56,313 nucleotides of DNA. It comes from an uncultured Bacteroidota bacterium (GTDB lineage Bacteria; Bacteroidota; Bacteroidia; Flavobacteriales; Flavobacteriaceae). Location: positions 1 through 56,313 of the forward strand of contig CACKQW010000009.1 in the NCBI GenBank assembly GCA_902602415.1, written 5' to 3'. The number at the start of each line of letters is the position of its first letter. The first letter of the stretch is position 1. Below, one piece after another: positions 19,504 through 28,908 of this stretch. A program made the translations under genes and the position numbers. Under the pieces are notes generated by a model. The model was given only the letters and a program-made list of their open reading frames with translations. It made no database searches and was not told where the DNA came from.

Positions 19504-19761
19504 ATGGAAAAAAGAAATTTAAGAAAAGAAAGAATTGGAGTTGTAACTAGTGACAAAATGCAGAAGTCTATTGTGGTTGCTGAAGTTAAAAAGGTTAAGC
19601 ACCCAATGTACGGAAAGTTTGTTTTGAAAACTAAGAAGTATGTTGCCCATGATGAACAAAATGATTGTAAAATAGGAGATCGAGTAAAAATAATGGAAAC
19701 CAGACCTATCAGCAAGTCAAAATGTTGGAGGTTAGTAGAAATAATTGAAAGAGCAAAATAA
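19504..19761 (+). CDS. rpsQ: 30S ribosomal protein S17
   Basis: This is an 85-residue S17 of OB fold ([60 protein letters not shown]), an early 16S rRNA 5'-domain binder. Length is normal and it follows rpmC. Confidence 0.97.
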   Translation: MEKRNLRKERIGVVTSDKMQKSIVVAEVKKVKHPMYGKFVLKTKKYVAHDEQNDCKIGDRVKIMETRPISKSKCWRLVEIIERAK

Positions 19762-19763
19762 TT

Positions 19764-20132
19764 ATGTTACAACAAGAATCAAGATTAAAGGTTGCAGATA
19801 ATACCGGAGCTAAAGAGGTTCTGACTATTAGGGTATTAGGTGGTACAAAAAGAAGGTATGCATCGGTTGGGGATAAAATAGTTGTTTCTGTGAAAGCAGC
19901 TACGCCTAATGGAATGGTAAAAAAAGGATCAGTTTCTTCCGCTGTTGTTGTAAGAACTAGCAAAGAAGTCAGGAGAAAAGATGGATCATACATAAGATTT
20001 GATGACAATGCATGTGTTTTGCTTGATGCAGCTGGAGAAATGAAGGGTACAAGGGTATTTGGCCCTGTTGCTCGTGAGTTAAGAGATAAAAAGTTTATGA
20101 AAATTGTTTCATTAGCCCCTGAGGTTTTATAA
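19764..20132 (+). CDS. rplN: 50S ribosomal protein L14
   Basis: This is a 122-residue L14 ([20 protein letters not shown]), which contacts L19 and 16S helix 14 and is the docking site for the silencing factor RsfS. Conserved [20 protein letters not shown] and [20 protein letters not shown] are present. It is full length. Confidence 0.98.
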   Translation: MLQQESRLKVADNTGAKEVLTIRVLGGTKRRYASVGDKIVVSVKAATPNGMVKKGSVSSAVVVRTSKEVRRKDGSYIRFDDNACVLLDAAGEMKGTRVFGPVARELRDKKFMKIVSLAPEVL

Positions 20133-20139
20133 TTATTGT

Positions 20140-20454
20140 ATGAGAAATAAATTAAAAATTAGAACAGGAGATTTAGTCAAAGTTATTTCTGGAAACCAAA
20201 AAGGTTCTCAGGGTAAAGTATTGAAAGTTTTTTCTGTCAAAAATAAAGCTATTGTTGAAGGTGTAAATCTTGTAAAAAAACATAATAAACCTAATGCAAA
20301 TAACCCCAAGGGTGGAATAACTGAAAAAGAATTGCCTATTCATGTGTCAAATCTTTCATTAGTAACATCTGATGGAAAGCCAACAAGGGTGGGTTTCAGA
20401 GTTGAAAAAGATAAAAAGGTAAGATTTTCAAAAAAATCTGGAGAAGAAATTTAA
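20140..20454 (+). CDS. rplX: 50S ribosomal protein L24
   Basis: This is a 104-residue L24 with an N-terminal KOW motif ([20 protein letters not shown]). The following segment [20 protein letters not shown] is typical. L24 starts 50S assembly and sits near the exit tunnel. It lies between rplN and rplE. Confidence 0.97.
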   Translation: MRNKLKIRTGDLVKVISGNQKGSQGKVLKVFSVKNKAIVEGVNLVKKHNKPNANNPKGGITEKELPIHVSNLSLVTSDGKPTRVGFRVEKDKKVRFSKKSGEEI

Positions 20455-20456
20455 TT

Positions 20457-21266
20457 ATGAGTTATATACCAAGATTAAAAAACGAATACAAAAAAAGCAT
20501 AGTTGACAAACTGGTAAAAGAGTTCAGCTATGATAATGTTATGCAAGTACCAAAACTTGAAAAAATAGTTATTTCAAAGGGTGTAGGTGCTGCAGTTAAT
20601 GACAAAAAATTAATTGATCATGCTCTCAATGAAATTTCTGACATTTCTGGACAAAGGGCAATTGCCACTATTTCTAAGAAAGATGTTGCGTCTTTCAAGT
20701 TAAGAAAGGGAATGCCTATTGGAGTTAAAGTAACTTTGAGAGGGGAAAGAATGTATGAGTTTCTGGACAGATTAGTTACCACTGCTCTTCCTCGAGTCAG
20801 AGATTTTAATGGTGTAAAGAGCTCTGGTTTTGATGGTCGAGGTAATTATAACTTAGGGGTAACAGAACAAATTATATTTCCAGAAATTAATATTGATAAA
20901 ATTAATAAGATTTCTGGTATGGACATAACTTTTGTTACTTCTGCCAAATCTGATAAAGAAGCTTTGCAGCTATTAAGTGAATTAGGGCTGCCATTCAAAA
21001 GGAAAAGTAACGAAGTTAACAGTGAAAAATCAAAAAGCAAATCAGTTGCTGATCAACTAACTGACTCAGTTGATAATTCTGAAGTTGAGGAAGTACCTGT
21101 TTCAGAAGAGGCTTCAGTAGTTGAGGAAGCACCTGTTTCAGAAGAGGCTCCAGTAGTTGAGGAAGCACCTATTTCAGAAGAGGTTCCTGTAGTTGAGGAA
21201 GCACCTATTTCTGAAGAAACTGATGATGAGGAAAAGCCTGACTCTGAAAATAATAATAAAGAATAA
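20457..21266 (+). CDS. rplE: 50S ribosomal protein L5 with acidic repeat tail
   Basis: The first 183 residues are an ordinary L5 ([60 protein letters not shown]; ending ELGLPFKRK). L5 binds 5S rRNA in the central protuberance and forms the bridge to S13 and S19. The protein then continues for 86 more residues with a strongly acidic, low-complexity tail containing about four 12-residue units of the type [12 protein letters not shown] and ending [14 protein letters not shown]. Bacterial L5 is normally about 180 residues. The tail is in frame, has no stop, and leads straight to rpsN seven bases later. The same EEAP wording recurs in the tail of L17 in this operon. The tail's function is unknown. 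Confidence 0.95.
   Translation: MSYIPRLKNEYKKSIVDKLVKEFSYDNVMQVPKLEKIVISKGVGAAVNDKKLIDHALNEISDISGQRAIATISKKDVASFKLRKGMPIGVKVTLRGERMYEFLDRLVTTALPRVRDFNGVKSSGFDGRGNYNLGVTEQIIFPEINIDKINKISGMDITFVTSAKSDKEALQLLSELGLPFKRKSNEVNSEKSKSKSVADQLTDSVDNSEVEEVPVSEEASVVEEAPVSEEAPVVEEAPISEEVPVVEEAPISEETDDEEKPDSENNNKE
21084..21218 (+). repeat. 36-bp in-frame repeats encoding the L5 acidic tail
   Basis: These are about four imperfect units of 36 bases, each encoding V-V-E-E-A-P-(V/I)-S-E-E-x-(P/S). The units differ mainly by single-base changes, which suggests growth by slippage or unequal exchange. The 13-mer GAGGAAGCACCTG occurs here and again in the rplQ repeat. Confidence 0.9.
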
Positions 21267-21273
21267 AATAACT

Positions 21274-21543
21274 ATGGCAAAAGAATCAATGAAAGCCCGT
21301 GAGGTAAAAAGAGCAAAGACAGTTGAAAAGTATGCTGAAAAAAGAAAGGCATTAAAAGAGGCTGGTGATTACGAAGGTTTACAGAAGTTGCCCAGAAATG
21401 CATCGCCTGTTAGAATGCACAATAGATGTAAATTGACGGGAAGGCCTAAAGGCTACATGAGAAATTTTGGTATTTCAAGGGTTTTGTTCCGTGAAATGGC
21501 AAATAAAGGTTTAATCCCAGGAGTAAAGAAAGCAAGCTGGTAA
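21274..21543 (+). CDS. rpsN: 30S ribosomal protein S14, zinc-independent type
   Basis: This is an 89-residue S14 starting [20 protein letters not shown] at 21274. Longer in-frame starts run back into rplE and read unrelated sequence. The core [20 protein letters not shown] is conserved. It is the long form with only one cysteine, so it lacks the four-cysteine zinc ribbon of the short form. S14 is a late-assembling head protein. Confidence 0.96.
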   Translation: MAKESMKAREVKRAKTVEKYAEKRKALKEAGDYEGLQKLPRNASPVRMHNRCKLTGRPKGYMRNFGISRVLFREMANKGLIPGVKKASW

Positions 21544-21553
21544 AAAATATATT

Positions 21554-21952
21554 ATGAATACAGATCCTATAGCAGATTATTTAACAAGAGTAAGGAACGC
21601 AATTAGAGCTAATCACAAAGTGGTTTCCATCCCCGCTTCCAACTTAAAAAAAGAAATAACTAAAATACTATTTGACCAAGGATATATACTTAGTTATAAG
21701 TTTGAGGATAATATAGTTCAGGGTAATATTAAAATTGCATTGAAATATGTCAAGGAAAATAATGAATCTGTGATAACAAATATTTCAAGAATTAGCAAAC
21801 CAGGTCTAAGAAAATATTCAAATTCCTCTGACTTACCCAGAGTTTTGAATGGATTAGGAATTGCAATTGTTTCAACTTCCAAAGGGGTAATGACAGCAAA
21901 GCAGGCCAGAAAAGAAAATGTTGGTGGGGAAATAATTTGTTATGTTAATTAG
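21554..21952 (+). CDS. rpsH: 30S ribosomal protein S8
   Basis: This is a 132-residue S8 ([20 protein letters not shown]), a primary binder of the 16S central domain. The C-terminal RNA-binding part [20 protein letters not shown] is conserved. In Enterobacteria S8 represses the spc operon. No obvious S8-like target is seen upstream of rplE here. Confidence 0.97.
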   Translation: MNTDPIADYLTRVRNAIRANHKVVSIPASNLKKEITKILFDQGYILSYKFEDNIVQGNIKIALKYVKENNESVITNISRISKPGLRKYSNSSDLPRVLNGLGIAIVSTSKGVMTAKQARKENVGGEIICYVN

Positions 21953-21964
21953 AAAATAATAAAA

Positions 21965-22507
21965 ATGTCAAGAATAGGTAAAAGTCCAATAATTATCCCA
22001 GAAGGAGTTTCGGTCGAAATTTCTGAAAATATTATTACCGTAAAAGGTAAGCTTGGTGAGATATCTCAAGAGTACTCGAATGTTGAAATTTCAGAAACTG
22101 AAGGGATTTTAAGCGTTTCTAGGAAAAGTGAGTCAAAGGCAGACAAATCTAAACATGGACTTTTTAGAGCACTTATAAACAACATGGTAGTTGGTGTTTC
22201 TACTGGATGGACCAAAGAGTTAGAATTGGTAGGAGTTGGATATAGAGCCTCTGTTCAAGGACAAAAATTAGATCTTGCTTTAGGTTTTTCTCACGGGATT
22301 GTTATGCAAATTGCGAATGAGGTTAAGGTTGAAGCTATTACTGAAAAAGGGTCAAATCCTATTATTAAATTGACCTCTCATGATAAACAATTAGTGGGGC
22401 AGGTAGCTGCAAAAATTAGATCATTTAGAAAGCCTGAGCCATACAAAGGGAAGGGTATTAGATTTGTTGGAGAGCAAATAAGAAGAAAAGCCGGTAAACA
22501 AGCTTAA
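21965..22507 (+). CDS. rplF: 50S ribosomal protein L6
   Basis: This is a 180-residue L6 with its two related alpha/beta domains ([40 protein letters not shown]; and the C-terminal [20 protein letters not shown]). It lies near the factor-binding site of the 50S subunit. Length and order are normal. Confidence 0.97.
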   Translation: MSRIGKSPIIIPEGVSVEISENIITVKGKLGEISQEYSNVEISETEGILSVSRKSESKADKSKHGLFRALINNMVVGVSTGWTKELELVGVGYRASVQGQKLDLALGFSHGIVMQIANEVKVEAITEKGSNPIIKLTSHDKQLVGQVAAKIRSFRKPEPYKGKGIRFVGEQIRRKAGKQA

Positions 22508-22518
22508 TTAAAATAATT

Positions 22519-22875
22519 ATGAAATTAACTAAAAACAAAAGAAGAAATAGAATAAAAAATAGAATCAGAAAAGTAATTTCGGGTACTAAGGAAAATCCTA
22601 GGCTTTCTGTTTTTAGAAGTAATAAAGAAATTTATGCTCAGTTGGTTGATGATGTCACTGGAAGTATATTAGCTTCTTCATCATCCATTGAAAAAGAATT
22701 TTCTAAATCCAAGTTGGATAAAACAAAAATGGCTGAATCTGTTGGGAAAAGTTTAGCAGAAAAGGCAATTAAGATAGGAATTAAAAATGTTTCATTTGAT
22801 CGTTCAGGATATTTATATCACGGAAGAGTTAAGTCATTGGCTGATGGAGCAAGAGAAGGAGGATTAAAATTTTAA
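22519..22875 (+). CDS. rplR: 50S ribosomal protein L18
   Basis: This is a 118-residue L18, which brings 5S rRNA to the 50S subunit with L5. It has an N-terminal basic segment ([20 protein letters not shown]), the core [20 protein letters not shown], and the C-terminal end [20 protein letters not shown]. Confidence 0.97.
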   Translation: MKLTKNKRRNRIKNRIRKVISGTKENPRLSVFRSNKEIYAQLVDDVTGSILASSSSIEKEFSKSKLDKTKMAESVGKSLAEKAIKIGIKNVSFDRSGYLYHGRVKSLADGAREGGLKF

Positions 22876-22877
22876 AT

Positions 22878-23402
22878 ATGTATCAAAACTATAAAACAAT
22901 TGAAAGAGTTAAACCAGGTGGTCTAGAGTTAAAAGATAGTTTGGTAGGAGTTCAAAGAGTGACTAAGGTTACTAAAGGTGGTAGAACATTTGGATTTTCT
23001 GCTATTGTTGTTGTTGGTGATGAAAATGGGGTTGTTGGTCAGGGGCTTGGAAAGTCTAAAGATGTTTCCAGTGCAATTGCTAAAGCTGTTGAAGATGCCA
23101 AGAAAAATTTGGTTAGAATTCCAATTGTAAAAGGTACTCTACCTCACCAACAAAAAGGAAAGTTTGGTGGAGCAAGAGTTAATCTCATCCCTGCGGCACC
23201 AGGTACTGGGGTAATTGCAGGTGGAGCTGTTAGAACAGTCTTAGAGGCTGTTGGAGTAAATGATGTGTTATCAAAGTCGCAAGGTTCGTCAAACCCTCAT
23301 AATGTTGTAAAAGCTACATTTGATGCTCTTTTGAGATTAAAAAATGCAGCAACAATTGCTAAAAATAGAGGAATTTCACTGGAAAAATTATATAATGGCT
23401 AA
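22878..23402 (+). CDS. rpsE: 30S ribosomal protein S5
   Basis: This is a 174-residue S5 with its double-stranded-RNA-binding-like N-terminal half ([20 protein letters not shown]) and its C-terminal half ([40 protein letters not shown]). S5 affects decoding accuracy and, with S3 and S4, mRNA entry. It is directly followed by rpmD. Confidence 0.97.
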   Translation: MYQNYKTIERVKPGGLELKDSLVGVQRVTKVTKGGRTFGFSAIVVVGDENGVVGQGLGKSKDVSSAIAKAVEDAKKNLVRIPIVKGTLPHQQKGKFGGARVNLIPAAPGTGVIAGGAVRTVLEAVGVNDVLSKSQGSSNPHNVVKATFDALLRLKNAATIAKNRGISLEKLYNG

Positions 23403-23403
23403 G

Positions 23404-23580
23404 ATGGAAAAAATTAAGATTACACAGGTAAAAAGTCCTATAAACAGAACAAAGAAACAAAAGCTTACATTGCTTGCACTTGGGCTTCGAAAGATTGGTA
23501 TGACAGTAGAACATGATAGAACTCCAAATATATTAGGGATGGTAAAAAAGGTTAGTCATTTAATAACTGTAGAAAATTAA
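23404..23580 (+). CDS. rpmD: 50S ribosomal protein L30
   Basis: This is a 58-residue L30 (MEKIKITQVKSPINRTKKQK; ALGLRKIGMTVEHDRTPNIL; GMVKKVSHLITVEN). I chose the ATG at 23404 because the protein then aligns from its first residue with other L30 proteins. An ATG at 23395, overlapping the rpsE end by eight bases, would add only MAK and is also possible. The earliest in-frame ATG lies deep inside rpsE and is not credible. Confidence 0.93.
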   Translation: MEKIKITQVKSPINRTKKQKLTLLALGLRKIGMTVEHDRTPNILGMVKKVSHLITVEN

Positions 23581-23584
23581 GCAA

Positions 23585-24040
23585 ATGGATTTAAGTAATC
23601 TAAAGCCTGCTAAAGGTTCAATTAATAAAAATTCGAAAAGAATTGGAAGGGGTCAGGGTTCTGGTAAAGGAGGAACTGCTACAAGAGGTCATAAGGGTGC
23701 AAAGTCTAGATCTGGATATTCAAAAAAACTTGGATTCGAGGGTGGACAGATGCCACTACAGAGAAGAATTCCAAAGTTTGGTTTTAAAAACATTAATCGC
23801 ATAGATTATAAGCCACTTAATTTAGACAAAATTCAATCTCTTGTTGATGAAAAGAAGATTAAAACTGTAATGGATCACAAGTTGTTGATAAAATTGGGTG
23901 TTGTTGGTAAAAATGATCTTATCAAAGTTCTAGGAAGAGGAGAATTGAAAGCAAAACTAAAAATTTCAGCACATAAGTTTTCTGCTTCTGCAAAATCTTC
24001 AATTGAAAGTGCTGGAGGGGAGGCAATTCAAATTAAATAA
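23585..24040 (+). CDS. rplO: 50S ribosomal protein L15
   Basis: This is a 151-residue L15 with the glycine- and arginine-rich N-terminal tail (RIGRGQGSGKGGTATRGHKG; GFEGGQMPLQRRIPKFGF) that threads into the 50S core, and a globular C-terminal domain (KVLGRGELKAKLKISAHKFS). It is a late assembly protein. secY follows two bases after its stop. Confidence 0.97.
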   Translation: MDLSNLKPAKGSINKNSKRIGRGQGSGKGGTATRGHKGAKSRSGYSKKLGFEGGQMPLQRRIPKFGFKNINRIDYKPLNLDKIQSLVDEKKIKTVMDHKLLIKLGVVGKNDLIKVLGRGELKAKLKISAHKFSASAKSSIESAGGEAIQIK

Positions 24041-24042
24041 TT

Positions 24043-25392
24043 ATGAAATTTGTTGAAACATTAAAAAATATCTGGAAAATTTCTGAATTAAAAGACAGAA
24101 TATTTTTAACTATGAGTATGTTGCTTGTATACAGGTTTGGCGCTCAGGTTGTTCTCCCTGGAATTGATTCGACAAAATTAGGTCTTATTGCAGAAAATAC
24201 AGAGCAAGGTATTTTAGGTTTACTTAATGCTTTTACTGGCGGTGCATTTGCAAATGCTTCAGTTTTTGCATTGGGAATTATGCCATACATTTCTGCGTCT
24301 ATTGTAGTTCAGTTAATGGGTATTGCTATCCCTTACTTACAAAAGCTACAGAAGGAAGGTGCTAGTGGCCAGAAAAAAATTACACAAATAACCAGATGGT
24401 TGACTATTGCCATTTGCGTGGTACAAGCCCCAGCATATTTAACTGCTTTACCTGCCCTTGGAATACCACAGGACGCTTTTTTATTAGGACAGGGTGGTAT
24501 GTTCTATTTTTCATCCGTAATTATTTTGGTTACAGGATGTATTTTTGCCATGTGGTTGGGTGAAAAAATTACTGACAAAGGAATTGGAAATGGTATTTCA
24601 TTATTGATCATGGTTGGTATTATCGCAACAATGCCTCAATCTTTTGTGCAGGAGTGGGTTTCTAGGGTTACAGAATCAAATGGTGGATTAATAATGATTT
24701 CTATTGAGTTAGTAATTTGGGTTGCTATAATTTTAGCATCCGTAATGCTAGTTATGGCTGTAAGGAAAATTGCTGTTCAGTACGCTAGAAGAAATTCATC
24801 TGGAGGATTTGATAGAAATGTCGTTGGTAAAAGACAATATATACCTCTAAGATTAAATGCTTCTGGAGTTATGCCAATTATTTTTGCACAAGCATTAATG
24901 TTTGTACCAAGTTTGATTGGTGGACTAAGCATAATGAAAGACACAGATTTTGGTCAATGGATGGTAATTCAATTCTCCGATATTTTTGGTCTTTGGTATA
25001 ATATTGTATTTGGATTATTAATTATTGTATTTACATATTTCTACACGGCTATTACTGTTCCAACTAATAAAATTGCAGACGATCTAAAAAGAAGTGGAGG
25101 TTTTATACCTGGAATAAGACCGGGAACTGATACATCTAATATTTTAGATTCAATCATGTCACAAATCACTTTACCAGGTTCAATATTCCTGGCTATGGTT
25201 GCTGTATTCCCAGCAGTTGTTGTAAAATTTATGGATGTGCAAGCAGGATGGGCTTTATTTTTTGGAGGAACATCCCTACTAATTATGGTTGGAGTTGCTA
25301 TTGACACAATGCAGCAGGTTAACTCTTATTTATTAAATAAACACTACGATGGATTGATGAAATCTGGTAGTGATAGAAAACCGGCGATATAA
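24043..25392 (+). CDS. secY: Preprotein translocase channel subunit SecY
   Basis: This is a 449-residue, ten-helix inner-membrane channel. The first cytosolic segment is KFVETLKNIWKISELKDRIF. The plug region is followed by FALGIMPYISASIVVQLMGI, a hallmark of SecY. The cytosolic loops that bind SecA and the ribosome include YARRNSSGGFDRNVVGKRQY and KIADDLKRSGGFIPGIRPG. The signature MWLGEKITDKGIGNGISLLI is complete. It sits between rplO and infA. adk and map, which follow secY in many bacteria, are absent here. Confidence 0.97.
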   Translation: MKFVETLKNIWKISELKDRIFLTMSMLLVYRFGAQVVLPGIDSTKLGLIAENTEQGILGLLNAFTGGAFANASVFALGIMPYISASIVVQLMGIAIPYLQKLQKEGASGQKKITQITRWLTIAICVVQAPAYLTALPALGIPQDAFLLGQGGMFYFSSVIILVTGCIFAMWLGEKITDKGIGNGISLLIMVGIIATMPQSFVQEWVSRVTESNGGLIMISIELVIWVAIILASVMLVMAVRKIAVQYARRNSSGGFDRNVVGKRQYIPLRLNASGVMPIIFAQALMFVPSLIGGLSIMKDTDFGQWMVIQFSDIFGLWYNIVFGLLIIVFTYFYTAITVPTNKIADDLKRSGGFIPGIRPGTDTSNILDSIMSQITLPGSIFLAMVAVFPAVVVKFMDVQAGWALFFGGTSLLIMVGVAIDTMQQVNSYLLNKHYDGLMKSGSDRKPAI

Positions 25393-25403
25393 AACTTAAA
25401 TAA

Positions 25404-25619
25404 ATGGCAAAACAAGCACCAATAGAACAAGAAGGAACGATAATTGAGTCATTGTCTAATGCAATGTTCAGAGTTGAGTTAGAAAATGGTCATGTTGTGA
25501 CTGCTCACATCTCTGGGAAAATGAGATTACATTATATCAAGCTTTTGCCTGGGGATAAAGTAAAATTAGAGATGAGCCCTTATGATTTATCTAAGGCTAG
25601 AATAACATATAGATTTTAA
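25404..25619 (+). CDS. infA: Translation initiation factor IF-1
   Basis: This is a 71-residue OB-fold protein ([60 protein letters not shown]) that blocks the A site during initiation. Length and sequence are standard. It is 11 bases after secY and three bases before rpmJ. Confidence 0.97.
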   Translation: MAKQAPIEQEGTIIESLSNAMFRVELENGHVVTAHISGKMRLHYIKLLPGDKVKLEMSPYDLSKARITYRF

Positions 25620-25622
25620 ATT

Positions 25623-25739
25623 ATGAAAGTTAGAGCATCAGTAAAAAAAAGAAGTTCAGATTGTATAATCGTTAGAAGAAAAGGGAGACTTTATGTTATT
25701 AACAAGAAGAACCCAAGATTTAAACAAAGACAAGGATAA
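25623..25739 (+). CDS. rpmJ: 50S ribosomal protein L36, zinc-independent type
   Basis: This is a 38-residue protein, [20 protein letters not shown] followed by [18 protein letters not shown], which is the full L36. Of the four usual zinc ligands (Cys11, Cys14, Cys27, His33) only Cys14 remains; the others are Ser, Asn and Phe. This is therefore the zinc-free form. It lies between infA and rpsM, three bases from the first and two from the second. Confidence 0.96.
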   Translation: MKVRASVKKRSSDCIIVRRKGRLYVINKKNPRFKQRQG

Positions 25740-25741
25740 TT

Positions 25742-26116
25742 ATGGCAAGAATAGCAGGAATTGATATACCAAAAAATAAACGTGGAGTAATTTCTCTTAC
25801 TTATATATTTGGAGTTGGAAAAAGTAGAGCGTTGAAAATACTTGAAAAAGCTGGAGTTGACCAGAATAAAAAAGTGAGTGAATGGAATGATTCTGAAATA
25901 AGTAAAATAAGAGAGGCTACTGGTTCTTATACAATTGAAGGAGAACTTAGATCTGAGACACAATTAAATATTAAAAGATTAATGGATATTGGTTGTAATA
26001 GAGGTATAAGACACAGGTCCGGTTTACCACTTAGAGGTCAAAGAACTAAAAATAATTCCAGAACCAGAAAAGGTAAAAGAAAAACTGTTGCAAATAAAAA
26101 GAAAGTAACTAAATAA
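25742..26116 (+). CDS. rpsM: 30S ribosomal protein S13
   Basis: This is a 124-residue S13 ([60 protein letters not shown]; basic tail [11 protein letters not shown]). It is a head protein that forms the inter-subunit bridge to L5 and touches P-site tRNA through its tail. The L5 partner in this genome carries the acidic extension. Confidence 0.97.
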   Translation: MARIAGIDIPKNKRGVISLTYIFGVGKSRALKILEKAGVDQNKKVSEWNDSEISKIREATGSYTIEGELRSETQLNIKRLMDIGCNRGIRHRSGLPLRGQRTKNNSRTRKGKRKTVANKKKVTK

Positions 26117-26121
26117 TTATT

Positions 26122-26505
26122 ATGGCAAAATCGGGAACTAAAAAAAGAAAAGTTGTTGTTGATTCAATTGGAGAAGCCCATATTGTAGCATCATTTAACA
26201 ACATTATCATTTCTCTAACAAACAAAAATGGAGATGTAATTTCTTGGTCTTCAGCCGGTAAAATGGGATTTAGAGGGACCAAGAAAAATACTCCCTATGC
26301 TGCACAAATGGCTGCTGAAGATGCTGCTACTGTAGCTAGAGAGGCAGGATTAAAAAGAGTTAAGGTTTATGTTAAGGGTCCTGGCAATGGCAGGGAGTCT
26401 GCAATTAGGTCAATACATAATGGTGGTATTGAGGTAACAGAAATTATTGATGTTACCCCGACACCTCACAATGGATGTAGGCCACCTAAAAGAAGAAGAG
26501 TTTAG
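26122..26505 (+). CDS. rpsK: 30S ribosomal protein S11
   Basis: This is a 127-residue S11 of the platform ([79 protein letters not shown]). All hallmarks are present. It is followed by a 77-base gap that contains a nested hairpin. Confidence 0.97.
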   Translation: MAKSGTKKRKVVVDSIGEAHIVASFNNIIISLTNKNGDVISWSSAGKMGFRGTKKNTPYAAQMAAEDAATVAREAGLKRVKVYVKGPGNGRESAIRSIHNGGIEVTEIIDVTPTPHNGCRPPKRRRV

Positions 26506-26517
26506 AAGAAAGTATAA

Positions 26518-26566
26518 TTGAGATATTTGATTATCGAAGGATTGACCTTAATTCATAATCACTCAA
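26518..26566 (+). promoter_or_regulatory. Nested hairpin before rpsD, candidate S4-type autoregulatory leader
   Basis: Three stems nest: TTGAG (26518-26522) with CTCAA (26562-26566); GATTAT (26529-26534) with ATAATC (26555-26560); and AAGG (26537-26540) with CCTT (26546-26549) around a five-base loop. All pairs are Watson-Crick, and internal loops separate the stems. It lies in the only sizeable gap (77 bases) between rpsM and rplQ, 16 bases before rpsD. In Enterobacteria and Bacillus, S4 represses its own synthesis through a structured leader, so S4 is the likely ligand. I cannot tell whether this matches a published S4 leader family. Confidence 0.6.
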
Positions 26567-26582
26567 AAAAAAATAAATAATT

Positions 26583-27188
26583 ATGGCAAGATATACTGGT
26601 CCAAAAACAAAAATTGCAAGAAAATTCGGAGAGCCAATTTTTGGTGATGATAAATCTTTTGAGAAAAGAAATTATCCCCCGGGTCAACATGGCAATAATA
26701 AGAGGAGAGGAAAAAAATCTGAGTATGCGATTCAATTAATGGAAAAACAAAAAGCAAAGTATACTTATGGTATTTTAGAGAGACAATTTAGAAATTTATT
26801 TAAAAAGGCAACAGCTTCTAAAGGCATCACTGGTGAGGTTTTACTTCAGCTTTGTGAATCAAGGCTTGATAATGTAGTTTTTAGAATGGGTATTTCAAAT
26901 TCTAGAAGAGGTGCAAGACAATTAGTTTCGCACCGACACATTTCTGTAAATGGAGAGATTGTTAATATCCCATCATTTATATTAAAACCGGGAGATTCAG
27001 TTGCTGTAAGAGAAAAATCTAAATCAGTTGAATCTATTACTAATTCTCTAAAAAACTCAACAACAGTTTATGAGTGGATTACTTGGAATGAAGAAAAAAT
27101 GGAAGGGGTATTTGTATCCATTCCTGAAAGATTACAAATTCCAGAAAAAATTAACGAACAATATATAGTTGAATTATATTCAAAATAA
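26583..27188 (+). CDS. rpsD: 30S ribosomal protein S4, zinc-independent type
   Basis: This is a 201-residue S4 ([40 protein letters not shown]) that nucleates 16S 5'-domain assembly. The S4 RNA-binding domain is at [20 protein letters not shown] and [19 protein letters not shown]. There is no N-terminal cysteine cluster, so it is the zinc-free type. In several bacteria it is also an autogenous translational repressor, and a nested hairpin lies just upstream. Confidence 0.97.
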   Translation: MARYTGPKTKIARKFGEPIFGDDKSFEKRNYPPGQHGNNKRRGKKSEYAIQLMEKQKAKYTYGILERQFRNLFKKATASKGITGEVLLQLCESRLDNVVFRMGISNSRRGARQLVSHRHISVNGEIVNIPSFILKPGDSVAVREKSKSVESITNSLKNSTTVYEWITWNEEKMEGVFVSIPERLQIPEKINEQYIVELYSK

Positions 27189-27205
27189 CATTTATAAAAC
27201 AAATT

Positions 27206-28198
27206 ATGGCAATATTAAATTTTCAAAAACCTGATAAAGTAATTATGATTGAATCTTCTGATTTTGAAGGAAGATTTGAGTTTAGACCCTTGGAACCTGG
27301 ATATGGACTAACAGTAGGAAATGCTTTGAGAAGAGTTTTATTATCTTCTCTTGAAGGCTTCGCTATAACCTCAGCAAAGATTGAGGGTGTTGAACACGAA
27401 TTCACAACAATTCCAGGGGTTGTTGAAGATGTTACTGAGATAATTCTAAATCTCAAACAAATTAGATTCAAAAGACAAATTGATGAAGTCGATAATGAAA
27501 TTGTTTCAGTATCAATCTCTGGACAGGATAAAATTACAGCTGGTGATTTTCAAAAGTTTATTTCTGGATTCCAAGTTTTAAACCCTGATCATGTCATTTG
27601 CTCATTAGATCCAAAGGTTAAGATAAAACTAGAGATAGCAATTGACAAAGGAAGAGGATATGTTACATCTGAAGAAAATAAAAATCAATCTGCACAATTG
27701 GGTACAATTTTCGTAGACTCTATTTTCACACCTATTAAAAATGTAAAATACCACATTGAGGACTTTCGAGTAGAACAAAAAACTGACTATGAAAAACTAG
27801 TATTTGACATAGTGACTGACGGATCCATTACCCCTCAAGATGCATTAACTGATGCTGCAAGAATTCTTATTCATCATTTTATGCTGTTTTCTGATGAAAG
27901 AATTACACTTGAAGCTGATGAAATTGCTAAAACTGAAACCTATGATGAGGAGTCTCTTCACATGCGTCAGTTGTTAAAAACAAAATTAATTGACATGGAT
28001 CTTTCGGTTAGAGCACTAAATTGCTTGAAAGCTGCTGAAGTTGACACATTAGGAGATCTTGTTTCTTTTAATAAGAATGATTTAATGAAGTTTAGAAATT
28101 TTGGTAAAAAATCATTAACTGAGCTAGAGGAATTAGTTCTCCTGAAAGGTCTAAGCTTTGGAATGGATTTAACAAAATATAAATTAGAAAAAGAATAA
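27206..28198 (+). CDS. rpoA: RNA polymerase alpha subunit
   Basis: This is a 330-residue alpha subunit. The N-terminal dimerisation domain contains [20 protein letters not shown] and [20 protein letters not shown]. After a linker, the C-terminal domain ([40 protein letters not shown]) holds the helix-hairpin-helix that contacts UP-element DNA and activators. It is the standard partner of rpsD and rplQ in the alpha section. Confidence 0.98.
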   Translation: MAILNFQKPDKVIMIESSDFEGRFEFRPLEPGYGLTVGNALRRVLLSSLEGFAITSAKIEGVEHEFTTIPGVVEDVTEIILNLKQIRFKRQIDEVDNEIVSVSISGQDKITAGDFQKFISGFQVLNPDHVICSLDPKVKIKLEIAIDKGRGYVTSEENKNQSAQLGTIFVDSIFTPIKNVKYHIEDFRVEQKTDYEKLVFDIVTDGSITPQDALTDAARILIHHFMLFSDERITLEADEIAKTETYDEESLHMRQLLKTKLIDMDLSVRALNCLKAAEVDTLGDLVSFNKNDLMKFRNFGKKSLTELEELVLLKGLSFGMDLTKYKLEKE

Positions 28199-28217
28199 AA
28201 AGTAAAATATTTTACAA

Positions 28218-28883
28218 ATGAGGCATAGGAAAAAGTTTAATCATTTAGGAAGAAAAAAGGGTCACAGAAGTTCTATGTTGGCAAACATGGCTTGTTCCTT
28301 GATTTACCACAAAAGAATAAATACAACTCTTGCTAAGGCTAAAGCTTTAAAAAGGTTTGTTGAGCCGCTAATCACGAAATCAAAATCGGATACGACCCAT
28401 AACAGAAGGATTGTTTTTTCAAGAATCAAACAAAAAAATGCAATTTCTGAGCTGTTCAGAGAGATCTCTGTTAAAGTAGCGGATCGCCCTGGGGGTTATA
28501 CAAGAGTAATAAGACTAGGTAATAGACTTGGTGACAATGCAGAAATGGCGATGATTGAACTTGTTGACTACAATGATGTGTTTTCGCATGAAAAGAAGAA
28601 AAAATCTACAAGAAGGAGCAGAAGAAGCAGTAAAAATGTTAATGAATCTAAACCATCTAATAATAATTCTTCATCTGTAGAGGAAGCACCTGCTGTAGAG
28701 GAAGCACCTGCTGCTGCGGAAGCACCTGTTGTAGAGGAGGCACCTGTTGTAGAGGAGGCACCTGCTGTAGAGGAAGCACCTGCTGTAGAGGAAGCACCTG
28801 CTGCTGCGGAGGCACCTGCTGTAGAGGAGGCACCTGCTGATGAAAAAGAAGTTTCATCTGACAATAAAAAATCTTCTAAATAA
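28218..28883 (+). CDS. rplQ: 50S ribosomal protein L17 with EEAP-repeat tail
   Basis: Residues 1-124 are a normal L17 ([60 protein letters not shown]). A basic linker ([14 protein letters not shown]) follows, then an acidic low-complexity tail of about nine six-residue units such as VEEAPA and AAEAPV, ending [13 protein letters not shown]. The total is 221 residues, against about 120-130 for a minimal L17. Flavobacterial L17 often has some tail, but the length and regularity here are striking and match the L5 tail. L17 lies on the back of the 50S subunit near the tunnel exit. Confidence 0.95.
   Translation: MRHRKKFNHLGRKKGHRSSMLANMACSLIYHKRINTTLAKAKALKRFVEPLITKSKSDTTHNRRIVFSRIKQKNAISELFREISVKVADRPGGYTRVIRLGNRLGDNAEMAMIELVDYNDVFSHEKKKKSTRRSRRSSKNVNESKPSNNNSSSVEEAPAVEEAPAAAEAPVVEEAPVVEEAPAVEEAPAVEEAPAAAEAPAVEEAPADEKEVSSDNKKSSK
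28677..28837 (+). repeat. 18-bp in-frame repeats encoding the L17 tail
   Basis: These are about nine tandem 18-base units of the type gta-gag-gaa-gca-cct-gct (V-E-E-A-P-A), with variants encoding A-A-A-E-A-P and V-V-E-E-A-P. The near identity of the units at DNA level points to recent expansion. The minus strand also has an open frame here, an expected by-product of the repeat. Confidence 0.92.
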
Positions 28884-28908
28884 TAAATAACATTATATAT
28901 TCTAAAAA

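Noticed and set aside
28677-28837. Regular repeats that could be mistaken for a CRISPR array
   Set aside because: The units are 18 bases with no spacers and lie in frame within rplQ.
28568-28864. Open frames on the minus strand (98 and 66 codons) rich in Ala-Gly-Ser or Gln-Val-Pro across the rplQ repeat
   Set aside because: They are the antisense reading of the 18-base repeat and exist only because the repeat lacks stops in every frame.
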